A program made the position numbers and the translations under genes. 64,000 bases of DNA from PALSA-610 sp038213435 (GTDB lineage: Bacteria > Actinomycetota > Acidimicrobiia > IMCC26256 > PALSA-610): assembly GCA_038213435.1 (NCBI GenBank), contig JBBQTI010000001.1:1-64000 (forward strand), given 5' to 3'. A model generated the notes under the pieces. The model did not search any database. It saw nothing but the letters and a program-made list of their open reading frames with translations, and was not told the DNA's origin. The number at the start of each line of letters is the position of its first letter. Positions within the stretch are counted from its first letter, which is position 1. Shown here piece after piece: positions 56,690-64,000 of this stretch.

Positions 56690-58474
56690 CTACTCGTCGA
56701 GGCGCAGCGCAGCCACGAAGGCCTCTTGAGGCACCTCGACGCGGCCGATCTGTTTCATCTTCTTCTTGCCCTCCTTCTGGCGTTCGAGCAGCTTTCGCTT
56801 GCGCGTGATGTCGCCGCCGTAACACTTCGCGAGCACGTCCTTGCGCTTCGCCTTCACGGTCTCGCGGGCGATGATGCGACCGCCGATCGCCGCCTGAATC
56901 GGCACGTCGAAGAGCTGACGCGGGATGAGCTCGCGCAACTTCGACGTCATCTTCTTTCCGTACTCGTACGCCTTGTCGCGGTGCACGATCGCCGAGAACG
57001 CGTCGACCGGAGTCGCGTTCAGCAGCACGTCTACCTTTGCGAGGTCCGAGCGGCGGTAGCCGACCGGTTCGTAGTCGAGGCTCGCGTAACCGCGCGTCCT
57101 CGACTTCATCTGGTCGAAGAAGTCGAGGACGATCTCCGCGAGCGGCAGCACATAGACGAGCTCGACCCGGTCCTCGGAGAGGTACTCCATCTTCTCCATC
57201 TCGCCGCGCCGTTGCTGCGAAAGCTCCATCAAGGTGCCGACGAATTCGGTAGGGGTCAGGATCGTGGTCCGGACGTAGGGCTCCTCGATGGCCTCGATCT
57301 GTTGCGGGGGCGGCATCGACGACGGGTTGTCGACCACCTCGATCGATCCGTCGGTCAGCTCCAAGCGGTACTCGACGTTCGGTGAGCTCGCGACGAGCGA
57401 GAGGTCGTATTCGCGTTCGAGGCGCTCACGCACGATCTCCATGTGCAGCAACCCGAGAAAGCCGCACCGAAAGCCGAATCCCAGCGCCCCAGACGTCTCG
57501 GGCTCATAGGTGAAGGAGGAGTCGTTGAGCCGGAGCCGCTCGAGCGCTTCGCGCAGGTCGGCGTACGCATCGCCCTCGACGGGGTACAACCCGCAGAAGA
57601 CCATCGGCTTCGGCTCGCGATACCCGGCGAGGGCGTCCGCGCGACGGGCCGCGTCGGTGACCGTCTCGCCGACCTTCGCCTCACCGACGTCCTTGATCCC
57701 CGCGATGAGGTAGCCGACCTCGCCCGGGCCGAGCGCGGCAACCGGTGTCAGCACCGGGAGCCGAACCCCTACCTCCTCGGCGTCGTGGTCCTGCTTCGCG
57801 TTCACGTAGCGAAGGCGTGCCCCGCTGCGGAGCACGCCGTTGAACACGCGCACCGACGAGATCACGCCGCGGTAGGCGTCGTAGTTCGAGTCGAACATGA
57901 GCGCTTGAAGCGGTGCGTCGGGATCGCCCTTCGGGGCCGGGATGTGCTCGACGACCGCGTCGAGCAGCGCGGGGATGCCCGCGCCGGTCTTGGCCGAGAT
58001 GCGCAGCACGTCGGCGGCCGGAATGCCCAGCACCCGTTCGATCTCGTGGGCGCGCTTGTCGGGCTCGGCCGCGGGGAGGTCGATCTTGTTGAGCGCGGCG
58101 ACGATCGTGAGGTCGCTCTCCATCGCGAGGTAGCAGTTCGCGAGTGTCTGCGCCTCGATGCCCTGCGACGCGTCGACGAGCAGGATCACGCCTTCGCACG
58201 CAGCGAGAGAGCGGCTGACTTCGTAGCCGAAGTCGACATGGCCCGGCGTGTCGATGAGATTGACGATGTAGCCGTTCCACTCGAGCCGCACGTTTTGCGC
58301 CTTGATTGTTATGCCGCGCTCGCGCTCGAGATCCATCGTGTCGAGGTACTGGGCACGCATATTCCGCGGGTCGACCGCGCCGGTCATCTCCAGGAGCCGG
58401 TCGGCAAGCGTCGACTTCCCGTGGTCGATGTGGGCGATGATACTGAGGCAGCGAATACGGTCGAGCGCGGTCAC
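56690..58474 (-). CDS. lepA: Elongation factor 4 (LepA)
   Basis: The 594-residue GTPase has G1 IAHIDHGKSTLADRLLE, ERERGITIKAQNVRLEW, DTPGHVDFGYEVSRSLAACE, NKIDLP, the EF-G-like domains, and the LepA-specific C-terminal domain (GKKMTSKLRELIPRQLFDVP, KDVLAKCYGGDITRKRKLLE). It is a ribosome-associated translation factor. The start is GTG 58474 with an A/T-rich -10-like GACAAT only 11 bases away, possibly leaderless. Confidence 0.97.
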   Translation of the reverse strand: MTALDRIRCLSIIAHIDHGKSTLADRLLEMTGAVDPRNMRAQYLDTMDLERERGITIKAQNVRLEWNGYIVNLIDTPGHVDFGYEVSRSLAACEGVILLVDASQGIEAQTLANCYLAMESDLTIVAALNKIDLPAAEPDKRAHEIERVLGIPAADVLRISAKTGAGIPALLDAVVEHIPAPKGDPDAPLQALMFDSNYDAYRGVISSVRVFNGVLRSGARLRYVNAKQDHDAEEVGVRLPVLTPVAALGPGEVGYLIAGIKDVGEAKVGETVTDAARRADALAGYREPKPMVFCGLYPVEGDAYADLREALERLRLNDSSFTYEPETSGALGFGFRCGFLGLLHMEIVRERLEREYDLSLVASSPNVEYRLELTDGSIEVVDNPSSMPPPQQIEAIEEPYVRTTILTPTEFVGTLMELSQQRRGEMEKMEYLSEDRVELVYVLPLAEIVLDFFDQMKSRTRGYASLDYEPVGYRRSDLAKVDVLLNATPVDAFSAIVHRDKAYEYGKKMTSKLRELIPRQLFDVPIQAAIGGRIIARETVKAKRKDVLAKCYGGDITRKRKLLERQKEGKKKMKQIGRVEVPQEAFVAALRLDE

Positions 58475-58582
58475 GATCCGTCTATTGTCGCTTATCGCCG
58501 TCTCCGTTTCGGTACCCGATACTTTCGGTCATGGCCGGACGCGTGGTCGTGGTCGGGTCGGGTCGGCGAACGTCGATCTCGT

Positions 58583-59356
58583 ATGGCGGAGAGTGGCTCC
58601 CGGCGCCCGGGAGTGACCGTCACCGACGGCGAGTTCGTGCAGGTGCTCGGCGGCAAGGGCGCGAACCAAGCGGCCGCCGCGGCCGCGCTCGGCGCCGAGG
58701 TGCATTTCGTCGGCTGCGTCGGCGACGACGATCACGGTCGCATGGTTCGAGCCGATCTCGAGGCACGGGGTGTCGACTGCGCCGAGCTCGCGGCCGCCGT
58801 GGACGTGCCGACCGGGGTCGCCGTCATCACCGTCGACGCCCGGGGCGAGAACGCGATTGCGGTAGCGCCGGGCGCGAATCGACTGGTTGCGGTCGACGCC
58901 CCCGCCGACGCGTACCGTCGCCCGATCGTCGTCAACGCGCTCGCCTGCAACGCGCCGGTGATCGTGAACCCGGCGCCGCCGCGCGCGGAGTGCGCGACTG
59001 TGTGTGCGGGTGCGGTTCTCACCCCGAACGAGCACGAGTGCGCGCAGCTCGGCGGCGTCGAACGTTTGGTGGCCGGTGCGCCCGCGGTCATCGTGACGCG
59101 CGGTGCCGCGGGTGCGGTCCTGCACCGCGCGGGCCGCGCTCCCCTCGAACAGGCCGCCTTCGCCGTCGACGCGGTCGACACGACGGGCGCGGGTGATGCC
59201 TTCAACGGTGCGGTCGCGTGGGCGATCGGCCGCGGTGAGCGGATCGAGGACGCCCTACGGCTCGCGTGCGCGGCCGGGGCGCTGTCGACCGGTGCGGTCG
59301 GCGCGCGCACGGCACTCCCGACCGCCGACGACGTCTACGCGCTGCTCGGGGCCTGA
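58583..59356 (+). CDS. Ribokinase-family sugar kinase with frameshifted N-terminus
   Basis: The open frame (GGKGANQAAAAAALGAEVHF, VNPAPPRAECATVCAGAVLT PNEHE, AVDTTGAGDAFNGAVAWAIG) is the PfkB/ribokinase body with catalytic Asp in GAGDAF. The expected first 30 residues are spread over other frames just upstream: MAGRVVVVGS from 58531, then ANVDLVWR, then LPAPG. So the natural start at 58531 is separated by indels. The ATG at 58583 may give a shortened protein that lacks the first strand, or the locus is a pseudogene or contains sequencing errors. Confidence 0.7.
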   Translation: MAESGSRRPGVTVTDGEFVQVLGGKGANQAAAAAALGAEVHFVGCVGDDDHGRMVRADLEARGVDCAELAAAVDVPTGVAVITVDARGENAIAVAPGANRLVAVDAPADAYRRPIVVNALACNAPVIVNPAPPRAECATVCAGAVLTPNEHECAQLGGVERLVAGAPAVIVTRGAAGAVLHRAGRAPLEQAAFAVDAVDTTGAGDAFNGAVAWAIGRGERIEDALRLACAAGALSTGAVGARTALPTADDVYALLGA

Positions 59357-59424
59357 CCTTCTCCGGTCATGGGGTGGTTCTGCTAGCCTCGCCCGGTTCA
59401 CGAGCACCTTCGGAGTTCCTTCGT

Positions 59425-59688
59425 ATGGCCAATATCCCGTCGCAGAAGAAGCGCAACCGTCAGAACGAGAAGCGCCGCGTTCGCAACAAGGGCGTTCGCT
59501 CCGCGCTGAAGACTCGGGTCAAGGCTGCGACCCAGGCCATCACCGACGGCGACGCCGGCGCGAGCGAGCTCGTGCGGGCCGCGCAGAAGCGGATCGACAT
59601 GGCCGGCTCGAAGGGCGTGATCCACAAGAATGCGGCCGCTCGCCGCACGTCGCGCCTCATGAAGCGCGCGGCCAAGTCCGGCTCCTGA
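59425..59688 (+). CDS. rpsT: 30S ribosomal protein S20
   Basis: An 87-residue, strongly basic protein (MANIPSQKKRNRQNEKRRVR NKGVRSALKTRVKAA ... MAGSKGVIHKNAAARRTSRL MKRA) matching S20 over its full length. It binds 16S rRNA early in 30S assembly. The ATG at 59425 has CGGAG 9-10 bases upstream. It is convergent with holA, whose stop codon is one base away. Confidence 0.97.
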   Translation: MANIPSQKKRNRQNEKRRVRNKGVRSALKTRVKAATQAITDGDAGASELVRAAQKRIDMAGSKGVIHKNAAARRTSRLMKRAAKSGS

Positions 59689-59689
59689 G

Positions 59690-60751
59690 CTAACGCCGAA
59701 CCGAACGGCGGCTCAATGCCGCGAGTCGCGCCACGAGCACGTCCATCACCGTTCGGTCGTCGATGCCGCCGGCGCCGCGCAGATCGAGCTCGGCTCGTGC
59801 CAGCAAACCGATCGCGTCGCGCAGCCCGTCGCTACCAAGGCGCTTCGCGGCCTCGAGCGGAAAGCGCGCGCCCGCCGGACTCTTCATCGCGAGCGCACTG
59901 GCGGCGTGCTCCTTGGTCACGATCGACGGATCGTCGAGGCGCAAGAGCCGCTGATAGTGGAAGACAAGTGACGCCATGACCTGCATCGGGTGCAGCGGCT
60001 TTGGCTGCACCGAGCTGCTCGCGGTCAACATCCGGTGCAAGGTCTCGAGCGCCGAGCCGACATCGCCGCGATCGATCGCATTGGTGAGGTCGAAACGGCC
60101 CGCGGTACCCAACTCGCCGAGATACTGCTCGACCTCGTCGAGCGACAACGACGCGTTGTCGCCGTAGGTGGCGTGCAGCAGCTCGACCAGCTCGGGAACC
60201 CGGCCCGCGTCGTCGCCTAGGTGCGCCGCGATCTGCTTCGTCGCGTCGGGCGCGAGGTTCAGGTGCGCGTCGTGGAACTCGCGCTGCAACACGTCGGCCG
60301 TCTGATCAGCTGCGGGCCCGATGACCCGTGCCTTCGCCTTGCACGCCTTGTCGAGCGCGCCCGGCGTCCGTCCTCCGCCCGCGACGAGCACCAGGTGGAC
60401 GCCCTCGAGGGGGTCGTCGATCCACGACGCGAGCCACTGCGCCTGTTCGGTCGTGGAGTTGCCGATCTCGCGCACGACGACGACGCGCACGGGAGTCATG
60501 AAGGGTGGGCTCTGCAGCGCGGTGGCGAGCGCGGCGAACGCGGGGAGTTCGGTAGAACCCTCGGATGCCCGCGAATCGTCGTCGTCCTGATCGATATCGG
60601 CCGCGCTCTCCCCCGCCCGCCGGCGGCTCGCGAGCGTGTGATCGTCGAGCGCGAACGAACGCTCCTCGCCGCCGAGCAGCTCGTCGACGAGACGCTGTAC
60701 CTCACGATCGCGAAAGACCGGATCGGCGCCCTGGACGAGAACGGTGCTCAC
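59690..60751 (-). CDS. holA: DNA polymerase III subunit delta
   Basis: The 353-residue clamp-loader subunit shows an N-terminal AAA-like domain (VLVQGADPVFRDREVQRLVD, PFMTPVRVVVVREIGNSTTE, VHLVLVAGGGRTPGALDKAC), the lid, and a C-terminal collar domain (LHPMQVMASLVFHYQRLLRL, AKRLGSDGLRDAIGLLARAE). It has a 20-residue acidic insertion (DIDQDDDDSRASEGSTELPA) after the Walker-like region. The start is GTG 60751, overlapping the folP2 stop. Confidence 0.9.
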   Translation of the reverse strand: MSTVLVQGADPVFRDREVQRLVDELLGGEERSFALDDHTLASRRRAGESAADIDQDDDDSRASEGSTELPAFAALATALQSPPFMTPVRVVVVREIGNSTTEQAQWLASWIDDPLEGVHLVLVAGGGRTPGALDKACKAKARVIGPAADQTADVLQREFHDAHLNLAPDATKQIAAHLGDDAGRVPELVELLHATYGDNASLSLDEVEQYLGELGTAGRFDLTNAIDRGDVGSALETLHRMLTASSSVQPKPLHPMQVMASLVFHYQRLLRLDDPSIVTKEHAASALAMKSPAGARFPLEAAKRLGSDGLRDAIGLLARAELDLRGAGGIDDRTVMDVLVARLAALSRRSVRR

Positions 60752-61587
60752 AGCAGGGCCTCGATCGTTCGACAGACCCGAGCGGTGCCCCGGACGTCGT
60801 GGACACGCACGACGCGACACCCCTGCATGACGGCGTAGGCGGCCGCCGCGAGCGACTCCGGGCGGCGGTCGTCCACGTCGCGCGCGAGCAGCTCGCCGAT
60901 GAAGCGCTTGTTCGACGCGGACAGCAGGAGCGGGTACCCGAGCGTCGCGTGCTGCGCGCTCTCGCGCAGGAGGACCGCGCTCTGGGCCGGGGTCTTGCCG
61001 AGGTCGAGTCCGGCGTCGAGGACGATCTGCTCGGGTCGGAGGCCCACCGACTCCGCGCGCCGCGCCCGCTCCTGCAGGAATTCGGTGACGTCGGCGACGA
61101 GATCGTCGTAGTGGGGGTCCGGGTCGGGGACGCGCGGCCGCAAGCGGATGTGCGTCGCAACGACGGTGACGTCGTGCTTCGCGGCCACCCGTAGGTAGTC
61201 GGGGTCGTCGAAGCCGGAGATGTCGTTACCCATGACCGCACCGACCCCGCACGCGGCATCGAGCACAGACGCGCGCCACGTGTCGACGGAGATGGGCACG
61301 TCGAACCGCGCCCGCAGCGTCTCCACCGCGGGGACCACGCGGTCGAGCTCCTCGTTCTCGTCGACCTCCGGACCGGGCCCCGCCTTCACCCCGCCGATGT
61401 CGAGCACATCGGCACCATCGACGACGAGCTGTTCCGCCCGACGCACGAACGCGTCGAAGTCCCAGGTCGCACCCCGGTCGTAGAAGGAATCGGGGGTGCG
61501 GTTCAGGATCCCCATGACCGCGACCCGGTGACGCACGTCGACTGCGCGATCACCCAGCCGCAGGGTCGGGAACGGCTCGACGGGCAC
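60748..61587 (-). CDS. folP2: Dihydropteroate synthase-like protein (FolP2 type)
   Basis: The 279-residue TIM-barrel protein starts the pterin-binding domain with VMGILNRTPDSFYDRGATWD, but residues 65-72 read GGVKAGPG instead of the canonical GGxSTRPG. The rest of the barrel (VPISVDTWRASVLDAACGVG, VLDAGLDLGKTPAQSAVLLR) is present. This is the FolP2 pattern of mycobacteria, a paralogue reported to lack synthase activity. True folate synthesis should be encoded elsewhere. It overlaps comEC by 38 bases. Confidence 0.85.
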   Translation of the reverse strand: MPVEPFPTLRLGDRAVDVRHRVAVMGILNRTPDSFYDRGATWDFDAFVRRAEQLVVDGADVLDIGGVKAGPGPEVDENEELDRVVPAVETLRARFDVPISVDTWRASVLDAACGVGAVMGNDISGFDDPDYLRVAAKHDVTVVATHIRLRPRVPDPDPHYDDLVADVTEFLQERARRAESVGLRPEQIVLDAGLDLGKTPAQSAVLLRESAQHATLGYPLLLSASNKRFIGELLARDVDDRRPESLAAAAYAVMQGCRVVRVHDVRGTARVCRTIEALL

Positions 61588-62986
61588 GGATGCAGGCTAC
61601 TGAGGCGCCCGCAGCCACCAGGGAGGCGAGGCCGAGCGCGCCGCGCCCGTCGATGGAGAACGGGACCGCGGCCCCCGCGCGCGCGACGGCACTGATCCAC
61701 GCGACGAGCAACGCGGACGGTTGCTGCAGGAGCGGTCCGAGTCGCGGCGCGAATCCGGCGACCACCGACGCGAAGAAGCCGTATACGCCGAGCGCTGCGG
61801 CGGCGGGAGCGGCGGCAAGGTTGGCGACGGGCGTGATCAGCGGAAAGGTCCCGAACACCCACAGCAACACCGGGAGGACGCCGAGCTGGGCGCCGATCGA
61901 GACCGCGAACGGCTCGCGCACGACGCGTGGGCCCGGCAGGCGGGAGCCGATGGGCCGGGCGAAGAGGCCGATGCCGGCGCTGGCACCGCACGAAAGCGCG
62001 AACCCGACGGAGTGCACGAGGAACGGATCGGCCAGGAGAAGCGCGACCACCGCGTAGGCGAGCACGCGCATGGTCGACGCCGGACGACCGCCGAGAGTTG
62101 CGACCAGCGCGATCGCGGCCATCGCCGACGCGCGCAATACCGACGGCTCGAACCGGGTCATCGCGGCGAACACGGCCACGATCGCGAGCGCGGTACCGGT
62201 ACGCGCCACGAGCCGGAGACGCCGCAGCAAAGGCGCGGCCAGCGCCATCACGAACGCGACGTTCTCGCCCGAAACCGCCAGCAGGTGCGAGAGGCCCGAG
62301 TCGCGGTATGCGTTGATGACCGGCGGCGGGATTCCTCGGGTGTCGCCGAGCAAGAAGCCGGCGACGAGCGCGCGCGGCGTCGGCGCGAGAGATCGCGTGC
62401 CCCGCAGCAGCACGGCGCGTATCGAGTTCGCCACCGCGAGCAGGCCGTGGGGCGCGGACAGCTCTACGACGCGGACCCCGTCGAGCCGGCCCACCGCGTG
62501 GCGCCAGCGGGCCCGATCGTCGTACGCGCCTCCGCCCAGTGGTGCGAACCTGCCCTCGAGCACGACGTGGTCACCCGCCTCGATCACCCGCAACGCCGCG
62601 ACGTCGTCGCCCGTCGCCCGGGCGAGAAGGGTGCGATGGGCGCCGTGCCCGGCCTCGACCCGAATCAACACGCTTGCCTCGTAGGTGGGACCGCTGGCGT
62701 CGCTCGTCGCCTCCCCGCGGATCGTCATCGGTTCGCGGCGCTCGATCGCGGCCTGGAACGGCGAGCGCGCTTGGCCGTCGAGGGCACGGCCCATCACCGC
62801 GCATCCGAGCAGCGCGCACGCGATCGCGGCCAGGAGGCCACGCAGCGGTGGGCGGGTGAACCACGCGGCGCCGAGCGCGCCCGCGCCGACGATCAATACC
62901 CCGTTCGCCACGGCAATGCCCGCTCGCTCGCCCGCGACGATGCCGGCGATCAGCGCGCCGACGAGGAAGAAGGGGCCGAGCTCCAC
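61550..62986 (-). CDS. comEC: ComEC/Rec2 family competence protein
   Basis: The 478-residue membrane protein has an N-terminal OB-like segment (FQAAIERREPMTIRGEATSD) and the competence domain with GLSHLLAVSGENVAFVMALA, VFAAMTRFEPSVLRASAMAA, and about ten membrane spans. The C-terminal metallo-beta-lactamase domain found in longer homologues is absent. It forms the DNA channel across the inner membrane, partnered with ComEA directly upstream. Confidence 0.92.
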   Translation of the reverse strand: MELGPFFLVGALIAGIVAGERAGIAVANGVLIVGAGALGAAWFTRPPLRGLLAAIACALLGCAVMGRALDGQARSPFQAAIERREPMTIRGEATSDASGPTYEASVLIRVEAGHGAHRTLLARATGDDVAALRVIEAGDHVVLEGRFAPLGGGAYDDRARWRHAVGRLDGVRVVELSAPHGLLAVANSIRAVLLRGTRSLAPTPRALVAGFLLGDTRGIPPPVINAYRDSGLSHLLAVSGENVAFVMALAAPLLRRLRLVARTGTALAIVAVFAAMTRFEPSVLRASAMAAIALVATLGGRPASTMRVLAYAVVALLLADPFLVHSVGFALSCGASAGIGLFARPIGSRLPGPRVVREPFAVSIGAQLGVLPVLLWVFGTFPLITPVANLAAAPAAAALGVYGFFASVVAGFAPRLGPLLQQPSALLVAWISAVARAGAAVPFSIDGRGALGLASLVAAGASVACIRARRAVPDPAAG

Positions 62987-62987
62987 G

Positions 62988-63746
62988 TCAGACCGTTACG
63001 AGCCCGCGCAACTGCTCGAGCTTGGAATCGCCGATGCCGCGTACGCGGCCGAGGTCGTTGACGGACCGGAACGGGCCGTGCGCCTCGCGGTCCTTGATGA
63101 TCGTCGCCGCGGTCGCGGGACCGATACCCGGAAGGACGTCGAGTTGTTGCGCGTTGGCAGTGTTGAGATTCACCGGTGTGCCGGCCGACAGCGCGCTTTC
63201 GCTCCCGGGCGAGGGCGCGCCGCTCACGGCCGCCGGGTCGACGCCGGGCACAGGTGCGCCGACGCGGGGCACCGCGACCCGTGAGCCGTCGGCCAGTGCG
63301 GCAGCCAGATTGAGACGGGTGAGATCCGCCTCGGGCGTCGAACCACCGGCCGCGTCGATCGCGTCGACGACGCGCGCGCCGGCCGTCAGGCGCACGACCC
63401 CACCGCGGCGTACCGCCCCGACCACGTCGACCACGATCACCGCGGCTGGACGCGTGGTGGTCGTGCCGGTCGCCGGCGCGGCGTTCGGGCGCGCGGCCGC
63501 GGCCGGTCGGGGCACGGCAGACGACGATTTCGCGGTCGCGCCGGCGCGGAACCACGCGACGGCCGACGCGACTGCGACGCAACCGAGCAGCGCAGCCGCA
63601 ACGCTACGATCGCCGCGCCACTCGTGCCAGCGCGCCGCCCATTGCGCGCGCGGCGCTTCCCCCAAGGGACGCGGAATTTCCTCCCCCAAGACGACCTCCG
63701 GGCGCGCGACGACCAGCGAGGGAAGCGCGGGAGGAGCTGGGTTCAC
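62988..63746 (-). CDS. comEA: ComEA-type DNA-binding competence protein
   Basis: The 252-residue protein has a cytoplasmic head, one membrane span (VAAALLGCVAVASAVAWF), an SLBB domain (VIVVDVVGAVRRGGVVRLTA, GARVVDAIDAAGGSTPEADL) and a C-terminal helix-hairpin-helix DNA-binding domain (NLNTANAQQLDVLPGIGPAT, VNDLGRVRGIGDSKLEQLRG). I preferred GTG 63746 (GGGAG upstream) over a TTG at 63767. Together with comEC it suggests natural DNA uptake. Confidence 0.92.
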   Translation of the reverse strand: MNPAPPALPSLVVARPEVVLGEEIPRPLGEAPRAQWAARWHEWRGDRSVAAALLGCVAVASAVAWFRAGATAKSSSAVPRPAAAARPNAAPATGTTTTRPAAVIVVDVVGAVRRGGVVRLTAGARVVDAIDAAGGSTPEADLTRLNLAAALADGSRVAVPRVGAPVPGVDPAAVSGAPSPGSESALSAGTPVNLNTANAQQLDVLPGIGPATAATIIKDREAHGPFRSVNDLGRVRGIGDSKLEQLRGLVTV

Positions 63747-63796
63747 GCTATCTCCCGGGTGCGCCAACGCAAAGGATGACGACGAAGAAGACGGCG

Positions 63797-64000
63797 TCAG
63801 GCGACGACGAAGTTCACGATCTTGCCGGGAACGACCCTGAGCTGGCGGACGGTCGCGCCCGTCAACAGCTCGGCGATCCGAGGTTCGGCGCGGGCCGCGG
63901 CTTCGTGCGCGGCCGCGTCGGCCCCTACCGGAATCTCCACCCGGGCCCGGACCTTCCCGTTGATCTGTACGGGCACCTCGACGCGCTCCTCGACCAGCCA
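63797..64000 (-). CDS. leuS: Leucyl-tRNA synthetase, C-terminal end (partial)
   Basis: The minus strand from the window edge encodes VEVPVQINGKVRARVEIPVG then IAELLTGATVRQLRVVPGKI VNFVVA and stops at TGA 63797-63799. This is the conserved C-terminal domain of bacterial LeuRS. The rest of the gene lies beyond the right edge of the window. It is upstream of comEA with a 50-base gap. Confidence 0.95.
   Translation of the reverse strand, partial: WLVEERVEVPVQINGKVRARVEIPVGADAAAHEAAARAEPRIAELLTGATVRQLRVVPGKIVNFVVA

Overview
The window is high-GC actinobacterial chromosome. The closest fit is Acidimicrobiia or a related deep-branching actinobacterial class. Evidence is the BldD homologue with a c-di-GMP signature, the SigK/RskA-type sigma/anti-sigma pair, RpoD with a long acidic N-terminus, a class II glycyl-tRNA synthetase, a CoxB with a fused cytochrome c, frequent GTG/TTG starts and dense stop/start overlaps. 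The taxonomic placement is inference.

Region 1 (1-10235) is an accessory block bounded by inward-facing right ends of two IS6/IS26-family elements. Its left 3.4 kb is a graveyard of IS6 termini, an IS3 OrfA scrap, a lipoprotein fragment, a YHS-domain scrap, an ABC solute-binding-protein scrap, a sortase scrap and a cupredoxin scrap, with one intact ECF sigma factor. Its right part is intact: a TPR lipoprotein, a DUF4331 protein and another lipoprotein read left, and two NicO-like Ni/Co transporters with His-rich loops read right. The theme looks like metal handling at the cell envelope.

Region 2 (10249-21694) is a double insertion at one CAT-anticodon tRNA gene. The 3' half of the tRNA lies at 10249-10290, a complete copy at 14827-14899, and a 5' half at 21654-21694. 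All three share the 9-base anticodon-loop core gattatgag. Element 1 (about 4.6 kb) carries its own tyrosine integrase, an excisionase-like HTH protein, a predicted kinase, a secreted protein, a ribbon-helix-helix protein and a DUF433/DUF5615 toxin-antitoxin pair. Element 2 (about 6.8 kb) is a decayed prophage or satellite. It holds a second integrase, a string of small overlapping phage genes, a truncated DUF3987 gene joined to a terminase nuclease-domain remnant, and an HK97-type major capsid protein.

Region 3 (21763-64000) is core chromosome, almost all on the minus strand. In coordinate order it holds an ECF sigma/membrane-protein operon; tRNA-Asn; rpoD-dnaG-dgt; thioesterase/GNAT; ppdK; a J-like/RDD protein; glyS; recO-uppS; a plus-strand lipid kinase; the aa3-type cytochrome oxidase cluster (ctaC-ctaD-ctaE-ctaF-ctaG-cupredoxin); era-CNNM-ybeY-phoH; bldD; rsmE-dnaJ-hrcA (with CIRCE)-hemW; sigK/rskA; an acyl-CoA dehydrogenase/PAP2 pair; lepA; a frameshifted ribokinase; rpsT; holA-folP2-comEC-comEA; and the 3' end of leuS. 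Most neighbours on this strand overlap by 1-4 bases or lie within tens of bases, so they probably form long operons covering translation, replication, protein folding, DNA uptake and respiration.
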